A DNA stretch of 6,351 bases, taken from assembly GCA_964521815.1 (NCBI GenBank), contig CAZFSN010000190.1:1-6351 (forward strand). The letters run 5' to 3'. The position numbers and the translations under genes were made by a program. Each line of letters opens with the position of its first letter. Position 1 is the first letter of the stretch. The stretch comes from JAAEQD01 sp964521815 (GTDB lineage: Bacteria; Zixibacteria; MSB-5A5; UBA10806; 4484-95). Positions 5,130 through 6,351 of this stretch are shown here, in pieces. The notes beneath the pieces are model-generated. The model saw only the letters and a program-made list of their open reading frames with translations. It had not been told where the DNA came from and ran no database searches.

Positions 5130-6230
5130 ATGTCAAGGGAAAAGCGGAATAAAAACAAAACTTCTCCAAAAAGAAGATTATACAAAAATGTTACGATTAA
5201 TGACTATCCATCGATAATTAATAGTTTAACCAGAGATCGAATTGACAAGTTATTCGGTAATTTCGCCGAATGCCGTATACTGGTAGTTGGCGATATCATG
5301 CTCGATCGGTATTTGTGGGGCAATTGCACGAGGATATCGCCTGAGGCTCCAGTGCCGGTAGTCGAGATTTCGAAAGAGGAACATTTATTAGGCGGCGCCG
5401 CTAACGTTGCCAATAATATCGCGGCCTTAGGCGGGCAGACCGATTTGGTCGGCGTTGTCGGTAAAGATAATTTCGCATCAGATCTAAAAACTCAATTGAA
5501 GGCAAAGAAATTCCGCATAGACGGCGTTTTCACCGATACCAAACGCCCGACTACCGTAAAGACGAGGATAATCGCTCAGACCCAGCAAACTGTGCGGGCC
5601 GATAGAGAAAACACCGCCGAAATCTCCAAACAGCTTAATAATAAGATATTTAATTACATTGACAACACGCTGGATAATATATCGGCGGTCATAATTTCTG
5701 ACTATGGCAAAGGTGTCATTAATAAAGAGCTTTTGGAAAAGCTGATTGCCGCCTGTATTAAGCGGGACATTTTTATAGCGGTCGATCCCAAAGAGACGCA
5801 CTTTTTCAATTATCGCCGGGTCTCGACAATTACGCCCAACCATCATTTGGCCGGTTTCGTAGTCGGTAAGAAAATTACCGACAGTAAATCTTTAGAGGAA
5901 GTAGGCTGGCTGATTCTTGATGAGCTTAAAACCAAATCGCTTTTAATCACGCTGGGCAAAGAGGGGATGGCCTTATTTGAAAACGGCCAAAGCGATAAAT
6001 CTAACAGGTCGATGACGAAAATTCCGACTATGGCGCGCAAGGTATTCGATGTCACCGGCGCCGGCGATACGGTTATCGCGACGATGACCATGGCTGTAGC
6101 CGCCGGGGCATCTCTTAAAGAAGCCGCTTTCATCGCCAATGTCGCAGCCGGGGAGGTAGTTGGCGAAATCGGTACTGCTCAGGTTAGCAGAGATAAGCTC
6201 AAAGAATTGGTGCTTGGCTTTTTGAAATAG
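5130..6230 (+). CDS. rfaE1: D-glycero-beta-D-manno-heptose 7-phosphate kinase (RfaE1/HldA)
   Basis: A cytoplasmic PfkB/ribokinase-family sugar kinase of 366 residues that phosphorylates D-glycero-D-manno-heptose 7-phosphate at C1, a step towards the ADP-heptose of the lipopolysaccharide inner core. Motifs in order: GDIMLDRYLWG (54-64), GGAANVANNIAALGG (88-102, PfkB signature 1), SDYGKGV (190-196), VDPK (218-221), TPN (235-237), ITLGKEG (273-279), DVTGAGDT (307-314, signature 2 with catalytic base Asp313) and GTAQVSRDKL (348-357). It stops where the kinase domain ends, so it lacks the adenylyltransferase half of bifunctional HldE; a separate RfaE2 is expected elsewhere. The catalytic core normally begins near residue 33, so the Lys/Arg-rich first 30 residues are an extra tail. 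No other ATG, GTG or TTG exists in frame before the core, and the promoter places transcription at this ATG, so the start is supported despite lacking a ribosome site. Confidence 0.93.
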   Translation: MSREKRNKNKTSPKRRLYKNVTINDYPSIINSLTRDRIDKLFGNFAECRILVVGDIMLDRYLWGNCTRISPEAPVPVVEISKEEHLLGGAANVANNIAALGGQTDLVGVVGKDNFASDLKTQLKAKKFRIDGVFTDTKRPTTVKTRIIAQTQQTVRADRENTAEISKQLNNKIFNYIDNTLDNISAVIISDYGKGVINKELLEKLIAACIKRDIFIAVDPKETHFFNYRRVSTITPNHHLAGFVVGKKITDSKSLEEVGWLILDELKTKSLLITLGKEGMALFENGQSDKSNRSMTKIPTMARKVFDVTGAGDTVIATMTMAVAAGASLKEAAFIANVAAGEVVGEIGTAQVSRDKLKELVLGFLK

Positions 6231-6243
6231 GTCAAAGTGCTGA

Positions 6244-6276
6244 CGGGTGGTTCACAGAATCGTATGACTTCACCCG
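6244..6276. repeat. Inverted repeat downstream of rfaE1
   Basis: CGGGTG (6244-6249) and CACCCG (6271-6276) are perfect inverted arms with a 21-base loop, starting 13 bases after the rfaE1 stop. No T-tract follows, so it is not a clear intrinsic terminator. It may protect the message end or be part of a longer intergenic repeat together with the next hairpin. Confidence 0.35.
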
Positions 6277-6300
6277 ATAGCGTGCTTGGCGAGAAAAATA

Positions 6301-6326
6301 GTTGTCGGGTCAGGGAACCCGACAAC
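6301..6326 (-). terminator. Perfect 10-bp stem-loop, possible terminator or intergenic repeat
   Basis: GTTGTCGGGT (6301-6310) and ACCCGACAAC (6317-6326) form a perfect 10-bp stem with the six-base loop CAGGGA. On the minus strand the stem is followed by TATTTTTCTC, a passable U-tract, so it could end a gene arriving from beyond the right edge. On the plus strand no T-tract follows. Such a long perfect stem in a noncoding gap is also typical of dispersed palindromic repeats. Confidence 0.45.
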
Positions 6327-6331
6327 ACGTG

Positions 6332-6351
6332 AATGACCTGTCATTGCGAGG
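6332..6351 (+). repeat. Start of a probable dispersed intergenic repeat, cut by the window
   Basis: AATGAC (6332-6337) and GTCATT (6340-6345) are inverted around CT, and the last bases read TGTCATTGCGAGG (6339-6351). This string is familiar as the beginning of palindromic repeats scattered in many unrelated bacterial genomes, where it usually continues with a GC-rich stem. Only the first bases are inside the window, so identity and extent are uncertain. Confidence 0.4.

Noticed and set aside
5484..6139. Minus-strand frames opposite rfaE1 (5484-5846, 5843-6139)
   Set aside because: Antisense to the kinase signatures; the 4-bp overlap between them looks operon-like but there is no family resemblance or ribosome site.
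1..6351. CRISPR array, tRNA, rRNA, insertion sequence or defence genes
   Set aside because: No regularly spaced repeats, tRNA-like cloverleaf, rRNA segments or transposase motifs were seen by eye on either strand.

Overview
The window looks like chromosomal DNA of a Gram-negative bacterium of the Fibrobacterota-Chlorobiota-Bacteroidota (FCB) type, most plausibly an uncultured candidate phylum such as Zixibacteria, Marinimicrobia or a KSB1-like group. Three points support this: a secreted protein ending in a type IX secretion-like C-terminal domain with the YPNPFNPTT motif, a heptose-7-phosphate kinase (implying a heptose-containing lipopolysaccharide), and a probable outer-membrane beta-barrel. 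The phylum is an inference from these motifs; no marker gene is present.

Layout. Bases 1-354 hold no convincing gene, but the last ~150 bases look like a structured leader of the first gene. Bases 355-1227 (+) encode a secreted cohesin-like protein with a C-terminal sorting domain. A hairpin (1281-1300) and an extended -10 promoter separate it from a clearly AT-richer pair of plus-strand genes: a Cys-rich NHL/beta-propeller lipoprotein (1380-2339) and a small probable outer-membrane beta-barrel protein (2349-2975). A hairpin at 2982-3002 closes this pair and, from its U-tract, terminates the convergent minus-strand operon.

That minus-strand operon, transcribed from about 5080 leftwards, is a DUF3467 protein (5036-4734) overlapping by 4 bp (ATGA) a GH57 1,4-alpha-glucan branching enzyme (4737-3025) with all expected catalytic motifs. 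A 93-base divergent promoter region with a dyad separates it from the plus-strand gene rfaE1 (5130-6230), the heptose 7-phosphate kinase. rfaE1 seems to be read from a leaderless transcript and carries a basic N-terminal extension. The last ~120 bases are intergenic, with two inverted repeats and the beginning of a probable dispersed repeat (TGTCATTGCGAGG) cut by the window edge.

Functionally there are three themes: cell-surface or secreted proteins of unknown role (left), storage-polysaccharide (glycogen) branching with an uncharacterised partner (middle), and lipopolysaccharide core sugar synthesis (right). Nothing in the window forms a recognisable defence, mobile or biosynthetic system. 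The less explained parts are the structured leader with an orphan perfect anti-Shine-Dalgarno complement, the AT-rich surface-protein pair, and the DUF3467-GH57 coupling.
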